Below the pieces are notes generated by a model. That model saw nothing but the letters and a program-made list of their open reading frames with translations. It searched no databases and was not told the origin of the DNA. The position numbers and the translations under genes were made by a program. A stretch of 30,062 nt of DNA from an uncultured PS1 clade bacterium (GTDB lineage: Bacteria > Pseudomonadota > Gammaproteobacteria > PS1 > Pseudothioglobaceae). The DNA lies in contig CALFDA010000093.1 of the NCBI GenBank assembly GCA_937950605.1, forward strand, positions 1 to 30,062, given 5' to 3'. Below, in pieces: positions 15,055 to 22,826 of the stretch (position 1 is its first letter; each line of letters begins with the position of its first letter).

Positions 15055-17121
15055 ATGCAACAGCTTTCTGATGCAATTATTTCAATCCATGGATTAGGTC
15101 CAAAAGCACAAAATAAGTTAAATACAATTGGTATTTATAACTTGGAGCACCTGTTGTTTCACCTGCCGTTGCGTTATCAAAATAAAACTTATTTCACCCC
15201 CTTAAACAAAGCGCGCTTAGGTGATGAGGTTTTGGTGCAATTAGTAATTCAACGCGTCGAGTCATTACTAGGCAAAAGGCGTCAGTTATTGTGTTATCTT
15301 GCTGATGAAAATAATCAAAGCTTGTTGTTGCGATTTTTTCATTCTAATCATTATCAAAAACAACAATTTGTACGTAATGATATTGTTCAATGTTTTGGCG
15401 AGATAAAAATCGGCAAAGAGGGGCTAGAAATGCATCACCCTGAATATCGGCTAATTTCTAAAGGACAAAGCACATTATTAGAAAAAACACTAAGTCCAAT
15501 TTATCCACTGACTGGCAATATTAGCCAAATACAGATGCAAAAATGGGTCAATATTGCTATAGATATTTTGCAAAAATCACCATTAGAGGATAGTTTTACA
15601 TCATTGTCAAATGATAATATGCCTTCATTAAAGCAGGCATTAAAAACCCTACACCACCCGCAAAAAGATGAGGATTTGCACAGCATTATGCAATTTAAAC
15701 ACATTGCACAACAGCGATTAATTGTTGAAGAGTTATGTGCGCAACAACTGAGTTTATTAAGACTCAAAAAACAACGTAAACGCAAAACAACGAATATCTT
15801 TACAATTAAAAACACTCTATCTAAACAATTACTTGCTAGCTTAGGGTTTGAGTTAACCAGTGCCCAACAACGTAGTATTTTTCAAATCAACAAAGATTTA
15901 TCTTCCAATCAACCTATGTTAAGGCTTTTGCAAGGTGATGTTGGGTCTGGTAAAACCATAGTCGCAGTTTTTGCTTGTTTGCAAGCAATTGAGAATGGTT
16001 TTCAATCAGCGATTATGGCACCCACCGAAATTCTAGCATCACAACATATGCAAAGTTTTGCAAACTATCTAAACCCCTTAGGAATTGTAATAACCTTGCT
16101 AACAGGTTCGCAAAATACACGGGAAAGAGAGCAACACTTAGAAAAAATACAATCAGGTCAAGCACAAGTTGTGATTGGCACGCAGGCTTTGTTTCAAGGG
16201 GTGGTTAACTTTAACAAACTTGGTTTGGTGATTATTGATGAACAGCATAAGTTTGGTGTGCGTCAACGTCTATCTTTAGTGCAAAAAGCACACAACACCC
16301 CACATCAATTAGTAATGACTGCCACACCTATTCCGCGCTCATTAACAATGAGTGCTTATGCAGATTTAGACCTATCCACTATTGACGAATTGCCCCCCAA
16401 TAGAATACCTGTAACAACTATTGCATTAAATAACAAGCGTAAAAATGAAGTAATTGAAAAAATTAAACAGGTTTGTAGTGAAAATAATCAGGTGTATTGG
16501 GTCTGCACTTTAATTGAAGAATCAGAAACTTTACGCGCCGAATCCGCTACAAATACCTATCATTATTTAATGCAAAATCTACCCTATCAGCATGTTGTGA
16601 TGATCCACGGTAAAATGCACAAAGACGAAAAAAATACAATTATGCAACAATTCTCCTGTGGCAAGATTGATGTATTAGTAACAACAACCGTTATTGAAGT
16701 CGGCGTTAATGTGCCAAATGCATCACTTATGGTAATTGAAAACTCAGAACGATTAGGTTTGGCACAATTACACCAACTACGCGGGCGTGTAGGGCGTGGC
16801 AATAACAAAAGTATTTGTATTTTGATGTATCAAGCACCACTTAGCACTAACGCTATGCAACGTCTTGATATTCTTAGAAAAACCAATGATGGTTTTATAA
16901 TTGCCAATAAAGATTTAGAATTACGTGGTCCTGGTGAGATTCTTGGCACACAACAAACAGGCGTTGCTAATATGAAAGTTGCCGATATTACGCGTGATGC
17001 ATATCTGCTTAAACAAGCACGTTCTTATTGTGATAAATTTATCAACAAAGATGAAAAACAACAACAGGCACTAATTCAACGATGGATTACGCAAGAAAAA
17101 TCTCAATACGCTAGTACATAG
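15055..17121 (+). CDS. recG: ATP-dependent DNA helicase RecG
   Basis: 688 residues, usual length. Branch-migrating helicase that remodels stalled forks and recombination intermediates. The N-terminal wedge domain has IHGLGPKAQNKLNTIGIYNLEHLLFH and LPLRYQNKT; helicase motif I is GDVGSGKT (residues 294-301), Ia APTEILASQH, II DEQH (395-398) within IIDEQHKFGVRQR, III MTATPIPRSL, IV-V HGKMHKDEK and VTTTVIEVGVNVPNA, and VI QLHQLRGRVGRG; the TRG region DLELRGPGEILGTQQ follows. All motifs are intact. ubiC follows after four bases. Confidence 0.97.
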   Translation: MQQLSDAIISIHGLGPKAQNKLNTIGIYNLEHLLFHLPLRYQNKTYFTPLNKARLGDEVLVQLVIQRVESLLGKRRQLLCYLADENNQSLLLRFFHSNHYQKQQFVRNDIVQCFGEIKIGKEGLEMHHPEYRLISKGQSTLLEKTLSPIYPLTGNISQIQMQKWVNIAIDILQKSPLEDSFTSLSNDNMPSLKQALKTLHHPQKDEDLHSIMQFKHIAQQRLIVEELCAQQLSLLRLKKQRKRKTTNIFTIKNTLSKQLLASLGFELTSAQQRSIFQINKDLSSNQPMLRLLQGDVGSGKTIVAVFACLQAIENGFQSAIMAPTEILASQHMQSFANYLNPLGIVITLLTGSQNTREREQHLEKIQSGQAQVVIGTQALFQGVVNFNKLGLVIIDEQHKFGVRQRLSLVQKAHNTPHQLVMTATPIPRSLTMSAYADLDLSTIDELPPNRIPVTTIALNNKRKNEVIEKIKQVCSENNQVYWVCTLIEESETLRAESATNTYHYLMQNLPYQHVVMIHGKMHKDEKNTIMQQFSCGKIDVLVTTTVIEVGVNVPNASLMVIENSERLGLAQLHQLRGRVGRGNNKSICILMYQAPLSTNAMQRLDILRKTNDGFIIANKDLELRGPGEILGTQQTGVANMKVADITRDAYLLKQARSYCDKFINKDEKQQQALIQRWITQEKSQYAST

Positions 17122-17125
17122 TAAA

Positions 17126-17662
17126 ATGTCATTTATGAACACTAAAAACCTTGTGTGGATAGATTTAAACACACAAACAACTATACCAAAAGCACTAAAG
17201 CCATGGCTGATTGATGATAAATCACTCACGCATAAACTTAGGCAGGCTTTTGATGACTTTTCTGTGGAAGTTCTTTCCCAAAAGGTAGCAGCACCATATA
17301 CCAACGAATTAGATGTACTAAATTGTGATACCAAGGTAATTGTTCGTGAAGTTAATCTGCTTGGCAACTATCAAGCTGTTGTATTTGCGCGTTCTGTGAT
17401 TCCAATCACAAGCGACACGCAAGACTTATTTTCTATTGGTGATAAGCCACTTGGTGAAATTTTATTTAATGATAACAACATTAAACGTGGCAAAATGCAA
17501 ATAACTCACACAGGCAATATTTGGGGTAGGCGCTCAACTTTTACCATTGGTCAAACTAAACTATTGGTTAGCGAGTTCTTTTTGGAAGTTTTTATGCGCG
17601 ATAAAATTTTTTCTAAAACGACCGACTTAATAAATTTTACTTTTGATAAGAATGTTTGTTAA
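17126..17662 (+). CDS. ubiC: Chorismate--pyruvate lyase
   Basis: 178 residues. Converts chorismate to 4-hydroxybenzoate and pyruvate, the first committed step of ubiquinone synthesis. Recognised by the UbiC pattern: PKALKPWLIDDKSLTHKLR at the start, REVNLLG (Arg and product-binding strand), VVFARSVIP, LGEILF, and GNIWGRRSTF followed by LLVSEFFL with the conserved Glu. ATG at 17126 or 17135 both fit; the first is given. It begins 4 bases after the recG stop and probably shares its transcript. The usual partner ubiA is not adjacent. The C-terminal few residues look divergent (INFTFDKNVC). Confidence 0.88.
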   Translation: MSFMNTKNLVWIDLNTQTTIPKALKPWLIDDKSLTHKLRQAFDDFSVEVLSQKVAAPYTNELDVLNCDTKVIVREVNLLGNYQAVVFARSVIPITSDTQDLFSIGDKPLGEILFNDNNIKRGKMQITHTGNIWGRRSTFTIGQTKLLVSEFFLEVFMRDKIFSKTTDLINFTFDKNVC

Positions 17663-17903
17663 TATGGTTAAATGTTTAATGCTTAATTATCAATCTAAGA
17701 GAAAATTAGATTTGACAATATTAAACAATTAAACTGCATTTGAATCCTAAAATATGTAAATAATTGCCATGAACTAGAAATTGCATTCATTGCTGAGGTT
17801 AAAAAATATAGGATTCTCTAAAAAATTGCATTAATTTTGACGATAATTCAGTCTTGCCCCGCTTTTTATCAAAGAATAAAAGCAAATAATTTTATTTAAA
17901 TAG
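17663..17903. other. AT-rich intergenic region after ubiC
   Basis: Together with the RNA element that follows, this makes a 335-base gap without a protein gene. I see no convincing frame; a 22-codon frame beginning at ATG 17664 has no recognisable features. TTGCATT or TGCATT appears several times, and TTGACA at about 17713 lacks a good -10. It could be decayed sequence. Confidence 0.4.
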
Positions 17904-17905
17904 TA

Positions 17906-17911
17906 TATAAT
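17906..17911 (+). promoter_or_regulatory. Predicted -10 element (TATAAT) for the structured RNA and NYN gene
   Basis: TAGTATATAATGCC contains a perfect -10. The -35 region 16-18 bases upstream is only A/T-rich (CAAATA) and weak. Predicted start of transcription near 17918 coincides with the first hairpin. Confidence 0.45.
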
Positions 17912-17917
17912 GCCCTA

Positions 17918-17983
17918 GCATATCCGTAAGCTTGTAGGCAAGCATATATGACAGACCTCCTACTTGTTAGGGGGTCTTTTTTT
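17918..17983 (+). ncRNA. Candidate small structured RNA or attenuator leader
   Basis: About 66 bases from a predicted start near 17918 to a T-run. First hairpin: CATAT (17919-17923) pairs with ATATG (17946-17950), and inside it GCTTG (17930-17934) pairs with CAAGC (17939-17943) around a TAGG loop, separated by an internal loop. The second hairpin is the terminator. It could be a free small RNA or a leader that limits read-through into the NYN gene, whose ATG is 15 bases past the T-run. I recognise no known RNA family. Confidence 0.45.
17953..17983 (+). terminator. Intrinsic terminator 15 bases before the NYN gene
   Basis: AGACCTCC (17953-17960) pairs with GGGGGTCT (17970-17977) with one G-U pair and a nine-base loop, followed by T7. 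This is among the clearest intrinsic terminators in the window. Its position directly before a start codon is unusual for a simple gene end. Confidence 0.8.
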
Positions 17984-17997
17984 GTAAGAGTGTAAAC

Positions 17998-18606
17998 ATG
18001 CAAAACACTATTCTAAAAAATACTATTTTACTTATTGATGCGGGCTATCTAAAAAAAGCTGTCAAAAAGACTGGCTTTTTCTGTGACAAAGAAGCAGTTG
18101 TTAAAATCGCTAATAAGTGTTATGACAAAACAGAAGATTTGCTTAAGGTTTTATACTACGATTGCAAACCGTTTGACCCCGTTGATCCAAAAACTGGAAA
18201 AATTTTCACTAATCCTAAAACTGGTAAAAAATTAAAAAAACAAGATAATTCTCTTATTAGAAATTTGGAGATTGAAAACTTGTTTGCTGTACGCCTAGGT
18301 AAACTAAAATTTAATGGTTGGTTGGACACTGGAAGACCTAGTTTTAGACAAAAAGGGGTTGATATGCGTATTGGATTGGATATTGCAAATATCTCGCATC
18401 AAGGCAAAATCGACAGAATTATTCTTATTACTGCAGATACCGATTTTATTCCAGCGATGAAGTATGCTAGAAAATCCAGTATTCAAATCGTATTAATACA
18501 ACTAGAAAAAAACCACTTGTCCCATGAATTAAAAGCGCATTCTGATATTATTAGAGAGATTGCAATAACTCCGCTTGAACTTACTAAATATAAAAATAAA
18601 GAATAA
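17998..18606 (+). CDS. NYN-domain (LabA/DUF88-type, PIN-like) putative ribonuclease
   Basis: 202 residues. The NYN fold is a PIN-related metal-dependent RNase. Conserved acids: Asp14 in ILLIDAGYL, Asp122 and Asp128 in KGVDMRIGLDIANIS, and Asp147/Asp149 in ILITADTDFIPAMKYAR, as in LabA/DUF88 proteins. A Lys-rich insertion (about 60-82, KTGKIFTNPKTGKKLKKQ) separates the first strand from the core. No signal peptide or membrane segment. Substrate unknown; relatives act in RNA turnover and some occur in defence loci, but nothing here proves either. The weak ribosome site and the terminator just upstream suggest low or conditional expression. pabA/trpG begins nine bases later. Confidence 0.8.
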   Translation: MQNTILKNTILLIDAGYLKKAVKKTGFFCDKEAVVKIANKCYDKTEDLLKVLYYDCKPFDPVDPKTGKIFTNPKTGKKLKKQDNSLIRNLEIENLFAVRLGKLKFNGWLDTGRPSFRQKGVDMRIGLDIANISHQGKIDRIILITADTDFIPAMKYARKSSIQIVLIQLEKNHLSHELKAHSDIIREIAITPLELTKYKNKE

Positions 18607-18615
18607 ATTGTTATT

Positions 18616-19197
18616 ATGTTGCTAATGATTGACAATTACGATTCATTTACCTATAACTTAGTGCAATATTTTGGCGAGCTTGGTCAAGAAGTAGTTGTTT
18701 ATCGTAATGATAAAATTACTCTGCAAGGCATAGAACAACTCAAACCAAAATTTTTAGTGATTTCGCCAGGACCTTGCACGCCAAATGAAGCGGGAATTTC
18801 TGTTGAGGCAATCAAATATTTTGCTGGAAAAATCCCAATATTAGGTGTATGTTTGGGTTTTCAATCGATGGTTCAAGCATTTGGTGGGAATATTATTGGT
18901 GCTAAAAAAATTATGCATGGCAAAATATCGCCTATTTATCATACGCATAAAGGTGTATTTAGAGGGCTCAAAAATCCACTAGATGCCACACGCTATCACT
19001 CGTTGGTGGCTGAGCAATCTAGTTTACCAAATTGCCTTGAGGTAAGTTCTTGGACAAAAGACGAGCAAGGAAATTATGATGAAATTATGGGTGTTAGACA
19101 TAAAGAAATGGCAATTGAAGGAGTGCAATTCCATCCAGAGTCTATCCTAACCGAACAAGGGCACGAGATGTTAAGTAACTTTTTAAAAGAGGGATGA
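18616..19197 (+). CDS. pabA: Glutamine amidotransferase of anthranilate/aminodeoxychorismate synthase (PabA/TrpG)
   Basis: 193 residues. Class I glutaminase that supplies ammonia to PabB or TrpE. The complete triad is seen: Cys79 in GVCLGFQSM, His173 and Glu175 in GVQFHPESILT; the oxyanion region is ISPGPCTPNEAG. N-terminus MIDNYDSFTYNLVQYF is typical. The family member cannot be told from sequence alone; in many bacteria one protein serves both folate and tryptophan synthesis, and no trp gene is seen here, while pabB is at 7758, so PabA is the better guess. The TGA stop is overlapped by an ATG, and the following rhodanese starts 3 bases later. Confidence 0.9.
   Translation: MLLMIDNYDSFTYNLVQYFGELGQEVVVYRNDKITLQGIEQLKPKFLVISPGPCTPNEAGISVEAIKYFAGKIPILGVCLGFQSMVQAFGGNIIGAKKIMHGKISPIYHTHKGVFRGLKNPLDATRYHSLVAEQSSLPNCLEVSSWTKDEQGNYDEIMGVRHKEMAIEGVQFHPESILTEQGHEMLSNFLKEG
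19188..19193 (+). promoter_or_regulatory. Shine-Dalgarno AGAGGG that favours the rhodanese start at 19200
   Basis: AGAGGG directly abuts ATG 19194 and is six bases before ATG 19200. Only the second has workable spacing, so the rhodanese probably begins MEILEF. Confidence 0.6.
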
Positions 19198-19199
19198 AT

Positions 19200-19619
19200 A
19201 TGGAAATTTTAGAATTTTTACTAGATGATGAGCAAATCTTTACCACTGTGGTGTCGGTGATTTTGATTGCACTGTTAATCGCTAATATTGTTGCAGATAA
19301 ATTAAAAAAATATAAAGACATTGGTGTCAATGAAGCTGTTGCATTAATGGACGAAAAAGATTTAGTTGTGTTAGATGTGCGAGAAAAAAAAGAGCGCGCT
19401 GCTGGATATATTGCAAATGATGTCCATATTCCAATGGGGCAGGTTAAAAATAAACTAAATACCCTAAATAACAATAAAAAAATGCTAGTCTATTGTCATA
19501 CTGGGTCACGCTCACGGCATATCGCAGGACTGCTAACGCGTAATACATTTGAACAAGTTTATAATTTGAATGGTGGTATAAATGCTTGGAAAAAAGCTAA
19601 CATGCCAGTTAAATCTTAA
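19200..19619 (+). CDS. yibN: Membrane-anchored rhodanese, YibN type
   Basis: 139 residues. One N-terminal transmembrane helix (TTVVSVILIALLIANIV, about residues 13-29) followed by a single rhodanese domain. The active-site loop is CHTGSRS with catalytic Cys in VYCHTGSRSRH; LDVREKKERAAGYI and NLNGGINAWKKANMPV are standard rhodanese blocks. Such proteins carry persulfide sulfur; in E. coli YibN is a membrane protein encoded just before grxC, exactly as here, which supports the orthology. Topology should place the domain in the cytoplasm. Overlapping or coupled with pabA upstream and 12 bases before grxC. Confidence 0.9.
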   Translation: MEILEFLLDDEQIFTTVVSVILIALLIANIVADKLKKYKDIGVNEAVALMDEKDLVVLDVREKKERAAGYIANDVHIPMGQVKNKLNTLNNNKKMLVYCHTGSRSRHIAGLLTRNTFEQVYNLNGGINAWKKANMPVKS

Positions 19620-19631
19620 CAGGAAGTTGCT

Positions 19632-19883
19632 ATGAAAGAGAATATGATTTATTGTTCTGATGGTTGTCCTTTTTGCCAACAAGCTTATCAACTGCTAGAA
19701 AGCAAAGGCATTCCTTTCAAAAAATATTATGTTAAAACTCCCGATGACTGGGATAAGGTTACAAAAAAAACGGGCAGAAACACAGTACCGCAAATTTTTA
19801 TTAATAATGTGCATATCGGTGGTTTTGACGATTTGTCGGCTGCTGATGCTTCTGGAAAATTAGATAAAATCCTTAGTCAATAG
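19632..19883 (+). CDS. grxC: Glutaredoxin 3
   Basis: 83 residues. Dithiol glutaredoxin that reduces disulfides with glutathione. Active site C12-P-F-C15, with the TVPQIFINNVHIGGFDDL block that includes the cis-Pro and the glutathione-binding GG. CPFC rather than E. coli GrxC's CPYC, a mild change. A good Shine-Dalgarno AGGAAG precedes the ATG. In E. coli secB follows grxC; here gpsA starts eight bases after grxC and no secB remnant fits in the gap. Confidence 0.95.
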   Translation: MKENMIYCSDGCPFCQQAYQLLESKGIPFKKYYVKTPDDWDKVTKKTGRNTVPQIFINNVHIGGFDDLSAADASGKLDKILSQ

Positions 19884-19891
19884 TCGTTAGT

Positions 19892-20869
19892 ATGAATAAC
19901 AATCTTAGTATTATTGGCGCAGGTGCTTGGGGAAGTGCCCTAGCGATTGCTTTATCGGATAATTTTGACACAGTTTATCTACATACACACACGCAAGAAG
20001 AGGTTGTTACGCTACAACCAAAACACCCTGCTTTATCAATAAATTACTCATCAAATATAGAACTCACTTTTGATTTATCACGCATCAAAGATGCTCAAAA
20101 TGTTTTAATCGCGGTGCCAAGTTATGGATTTACTGAGACGCTTAAAACTTTACAGCCATTAATCACAGCACAGCACAATATTGCTTGGGCAACCAAAGGT
20201 TGCGACACTCGGGCACAATGTTTTTTACACGAAAGTTTTGAATCTATTTTGACCCAACACCCAAGTTGTGTTATTTCAGGACCTAGTTTCGCTTTTGAAG
20301 TTGCTAAGCACAAACCAACTGCACTTAGCATTGCCGCAAAAGATAAGAAAACTCAAAATCACTGGGCACAAATTTTTAATACGCAGGCACTACGAGCCTA
20401 TACTAACGATGACGTAATTGGTGTAGAAGTGGGCGGATGTGTAAAAAATATTTTGGCGATTGCCGCTGGTATCGCTGCCGAACTAGATTATGGCATCAAT
20501 ACACAAGCTGCAATTATTACGCGTGGATTAACAGAAATGACACGTCTAGGTGTTGCGTTAGGTGCAAAACCATCAACTTTCAATGGACTGTCTGGATTAG
20601 GCGATTTAGTGCTAACTTGTGCAGATGACTTATCCAGAAATCGTCAATTTGGCAAAGCATTGGCTAAAAACCAAAATGTAGAACAAGCCTCAGATGCTGT
20701 TGGCGCAACTGTTGAGGGCTTTAATACTTTAGAATTAGTATTGTCAATTGCTAAAAAAAATAAAGTTGACATGCCAATTTGTGAACAGGTTAAAAAAGTA
20801 ATTGATGGGCAAACAACTCCGTCAGCAGCAGTTAATCAACTTATGTCAAGGGCGCAAAACCACGAATAA
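19892..20869 (+). CDS. gpsA: Glycerol-3-phosphate dehydrogenase [NAD(P)+]
   Basis: 325 residues. Reduces dihydroxyacetone phosphate to sn-glycerol 3-phosphate for phospholipid synthesis. N-terminal Rossmann loop GAGAWGSALAIAL; AVPSYGF; ATKGC; SGPSFAFEVAKHKPTALSIA; catalytic Lys in GVEVGGCVKNILAIAAG; TRGLTEMTRLGVALGA and LSGLGDLVLTC; all as in GpsA. Length normal. It is the last member of the yibN-grxC-gpsA group. A histidine phosphatase follows after 11 bases. Confidence 0.97.
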   Translation: MNNNLSIIGAGAWGSALAIALSDNFDTVYLHTHTQEEVVTLQPKHPALSINYSSNIELTFDLSRIKDAQNVLIAVPSYGFTETLKTLQPLITAQHNIAWATKGCDTRAQCFLHESFESILTQHPSCVISGPSFAFEVAKHKPTALSIAAKDKKTQNHWAQIFNTQALRAYTNDDVIGVEVGGCVKNILAIAAGIAAELDYGINTQAAIITRGLTEMTRLGVALGAKPSTFNGLSGLGDLVLTCADDLSRNRQFGKALAKNQNVEQASDAVGATVEGFNTLELVLSIAKKNKVDMPICEQVKKVIDGQTTPSAAVNQLMSRAQNHE

Positions 20870-20880
20870 ATAAATTTTTG

Positions 20881-21450
20881 ATGATTATTGATTTATTAAG
20901 ACATGGAGAGCCTAAAGGCGGTCGTTTGTATCGTGGCAACTTAATTGATGATCAGTTAAGCAAAAAAGGCTGGCAACAAATGCAAACATCAACAGCCAAT
21001 AAACATTGGAATTTGATTGCCACCTCCCCAATGCTACGTTGTCGGGAGTTCGCTCAATATTTATCAAAAAAACAAAATATTGAAATGCAGGTGTTTGACG
21101 CACTAAAAGAAATCGGCTTTGGTGCATGGCAAGGTCAAAGCGCTGAAGAAATTGGACAAGCAAAGGTCAATCGATTCAAACAAAATCCTTTAAACAATCA
21201 GCCACTAGGCGCAGAAAATTTATACGACTTCCAACTTAGAGTATTGTCCGCATTAAAACAAATAATACAAAAAGTAGCAAATCCAACCTTAATTATTGCC
21301 CATGCGGGCGTTATTAGAGTGATTAAATCTCATCTACTCAATCTGCCAATTGAAAAAATGTTTACAATAGATGTTGCTTGTGCATCTTGTGAGAGGTTTT
21401 CGCTAGCAATTTGTGAAAAATCTTATCGCATTACAACAAACACCACTTAA
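20881..21450 (+). CDS. Histidine phosphatase family protein (CobC-like)
   Basis: 189 residues. Phosphoglycerate-mutase-type phosphatase that works through a phosphohistidine. The RHG motif LLRHGE gives the nucleophile His8; a second conserved His is in IIAHAGVIRVIKSHLLNLP; Glu in EIGFGAWQG is the likely proton donor, and TSPMLRC holds the phosphate-pocket Arg. GRLYRGNLIDDQLSKKG resembles alpha-ribazole phosphatase (CobC). No other cobalamin gene is in the window, so the substrate is uncertain; fructose-bisphosphatase-like or nucleotide phosphatases of this superfamily look similar. ATG at 20881 is preferred to the adjacent TTG. Confidence 0.82.
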   Translation: MIIDLLRHGEPKGGRLYRGNLIDDQLSKKGWQQMQTSTANKHWNLIATSPMLRCREFAQYLSKKQNIEMQVFDALKEIGFGAWQGQSAEEIGQAKVNRFKQNPLNNQPLGAENLYDFQLRVLSALKQIIQKVANPTLIIAHAGVIRVIKSHLLNLPIEKMFTIDVACASCERFSLAICEKSYRITTNTT

Positions 21451-21674
21451 ACCAGATTTTATTTGCAATTATAACGAAGTATCTCATAATATCTAATTAC
21501 TTTTTTTGCTTGATTTACAATGACGTACTAACATTTTACATGTTGATGTTGGGATTTTTTGGCTTATCAATAATATTGAATTATTATAATATTATTAAAT
21601 TTAGATACATTTGCAAAATGTTTTTTATTGTGAATAATAAAACATGCTTAGTTAATGAAGCGCAAGAAGTGGCA

Positions 21675-21905
21675 ATGAAAAAACTGATTCTGTTATTCGG
21701 ATTGTTATGGAGTTTCAATGTGTTTGCTGATATGCAAGATGGTGTTGCTGTATTAGGTGATAATGCAACTGATGCGCAAATACAAGCGGTTCGAGACGGT
21801 GCTAAAAGGCGTTGTGAAGATATTGACAGTCTAGACAAGCGTGAGATGTGCGTAGATGATTATTATGTGCAACATAACTTAGAAGAAGAGCCTAATTGCA
21901 GTTAG
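21675..21905 (+). CDS. Small exported protein with three cysteines, unknown function
   Basis: 76 residues. Classical signal peptide, KKLILLFGLLWSFNVFA, with cleavage expected after Ala18 (VFA/DM), leaving about 58 residues with Cys47, Cys59 and Cys75 and many acidic residues (QDGVAVLGDNATDAQIQAV, KRRCEDIDSLDKREMCVDDYY). The frame is open further upstream to 21510 but that part is low-complexity hydrophobic and the signal peptide marks the real start. Cys47-Cys59 could form a disulfide. I recognise no family. It lies between a phosphatase gene and a periplasmic rhodanese, 94 bases before the latter. Confidence 0.65.
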   Translation: MKKLILLFGLLWSFNVFADMQDGVAVLGDNATDAQIQAVRDGAKRRCEDIDSLDKREMCVDDYYVQHNLEEEPNCS

Positions 21906-21999
21906 TAAGCAAGAATACAAGAATTTTTGGTTTGCTTGTTTTAGGCTATCAGTAAAGGCTCGAAAAAGTTGTTTTTATATATTAAAAAGGAGCAAAAAA

Positions 22000-22641
22000 A
22001 TGAAACTTAAAACATTGTTAGTAGGTGCTACATCAATGGCATTATTAGCATCAACAGCTGTAATAGCTAAACCAGTTGGTATCGTTAAAGACGTTATGAG
22101 TGTGGCAGGTATCTCTCGTAATCAAGATAACAAAGCCACTATTCACCCAGCGTTTGCAAAAACTTCGCGCCCTTGTCCACCGTTTTGTATTCAGCCAACA
22201 AACCCATTTGCGCCAGCTAATGTTGAGACAGTAAGTGAATTAGATATTATTCACGCTGTTCGTGATATAAATAAGGGCGACAAATCGATTATGATAATTG
22301 ATGCGCGCACGCCAGTTTGGACATCTACTAAAAAAGGTGGAACAATCAAAGGTGCGGTTAATATACCGTTCAACAAGTTAGATTCTCAAGCGGTTGCCAA
22401 AGATCCAGATGCTGTTATTGATATCCTAACCAACGAGTTTGGTGTTACTGAGCAAGATGGTATTTTTAACTTTACTAAGGCAAAGACTTTGTATATTTTC
22501 TGTAATGGTCTATGGTGTGGTCAATCACCTGCAGCAATTGAAGCTCTGCTTGCCCTAGGCTATCCAGCAACCAAGCTTAAGTATTATCGTGGCGGCATGA
22601 ACGCATGGCATTCATTAGGTCTTAGCACTGTTGATAAATAA
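22000..22641 (+). CDS. Periplasmic rhodanese-like protein
   Basis: 213 residues. Signal peptide (TLLVGATSMALLASTAVIA, cleavage about after residue 23), a linker with RPCPPFCIQPTNPFAPAN, then one rhodanese domain: IMIIDARTPVWTS, GTIKGAVNIPFNKL, active-site region IFCNGLWCGQSPAAI and YYRGGMNAWHSLG. The active loop is two residues longer than in standard rhodaneses and contains two Cys, so which is catalytic is open. A strong AAGGAG lies before the ATG, indicating high translation. Periplasmic rhodaneses of this type are found in sulfur-oxidising bacteria; a role in handling sulfur intermediates is inference. A strong terminator follows. Confidence 0.85.
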   Translation: MKLKTLLVGATSMALLASTAVIAKPVGIVKDVMSVAGISRNQDNKATIHPAFAKTSRPCPPFCIQPTNPFAPANVETVSELDIIHAVRDINKGDKSIMIIDARTPVWTSTKKGGTIKGAVNIPFNKLDSQAVAKDPDAVIDILTNEFGVTEQDGIFNFTKAKTLYIFCNGLWCGQSPAAIEALLALGYPATKLKYYRGGMNAWHSLGLSTVDK

Positions 22642-22762
22642 CTTATAAAGGCAAGGCAATCATAATCGTTAGGAAAATCATTTTGAATTAATTTTTTAGT
22701 TAGATTACGGTTGTTTTAGTATAACAACCATTGATTGTTTGCCCTAAAACATATTTTTTAGC

Positions 22763-22826
22763 ACAAATCAAAAAAGTGTCCAAATAGATGCTCGAGTTGA
22801 GTTATCTGGACACTTTTTTGATTTGT
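22763..22826. terminator. Bidirectional intrinsic terminator between the rhodanese and waaA
   Basis: Perfect 20-base inverted repeat: 22763-22782 pairs with 22807-22826 around a 24-base loop. Each arm has the core GTGTCCA flanked by six A (or T) bases, so transcripts from either strand end in a GC-containing hairpin followed by TTTTTT. The right arm is coding: it supplies the last codons of waaA (QIKKVS), and the waaA stop lies in the loop at 22802-22804. Confidence 0.88.

Noticed and set aside
15501..15815. Antisense open frame inside recG, and similar ones opposite other genes
   Set aside because: It lies fully over a well-supported gene and its composition is what the reverse complement of coding sequence gives.
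21585..21590. TATAAT before the small exported protein gene
   Set aside because: No -35 at 16-18 bases and the surroundings are almost pure A/T, where the hexamer is expected by chance.
21510..21674. Upstream in-frame extension of the small exported protein
   Set aside because: It would bury a clear signal peptide in the middle of the protein; the extension is low-complexity hydrophobic sequence.
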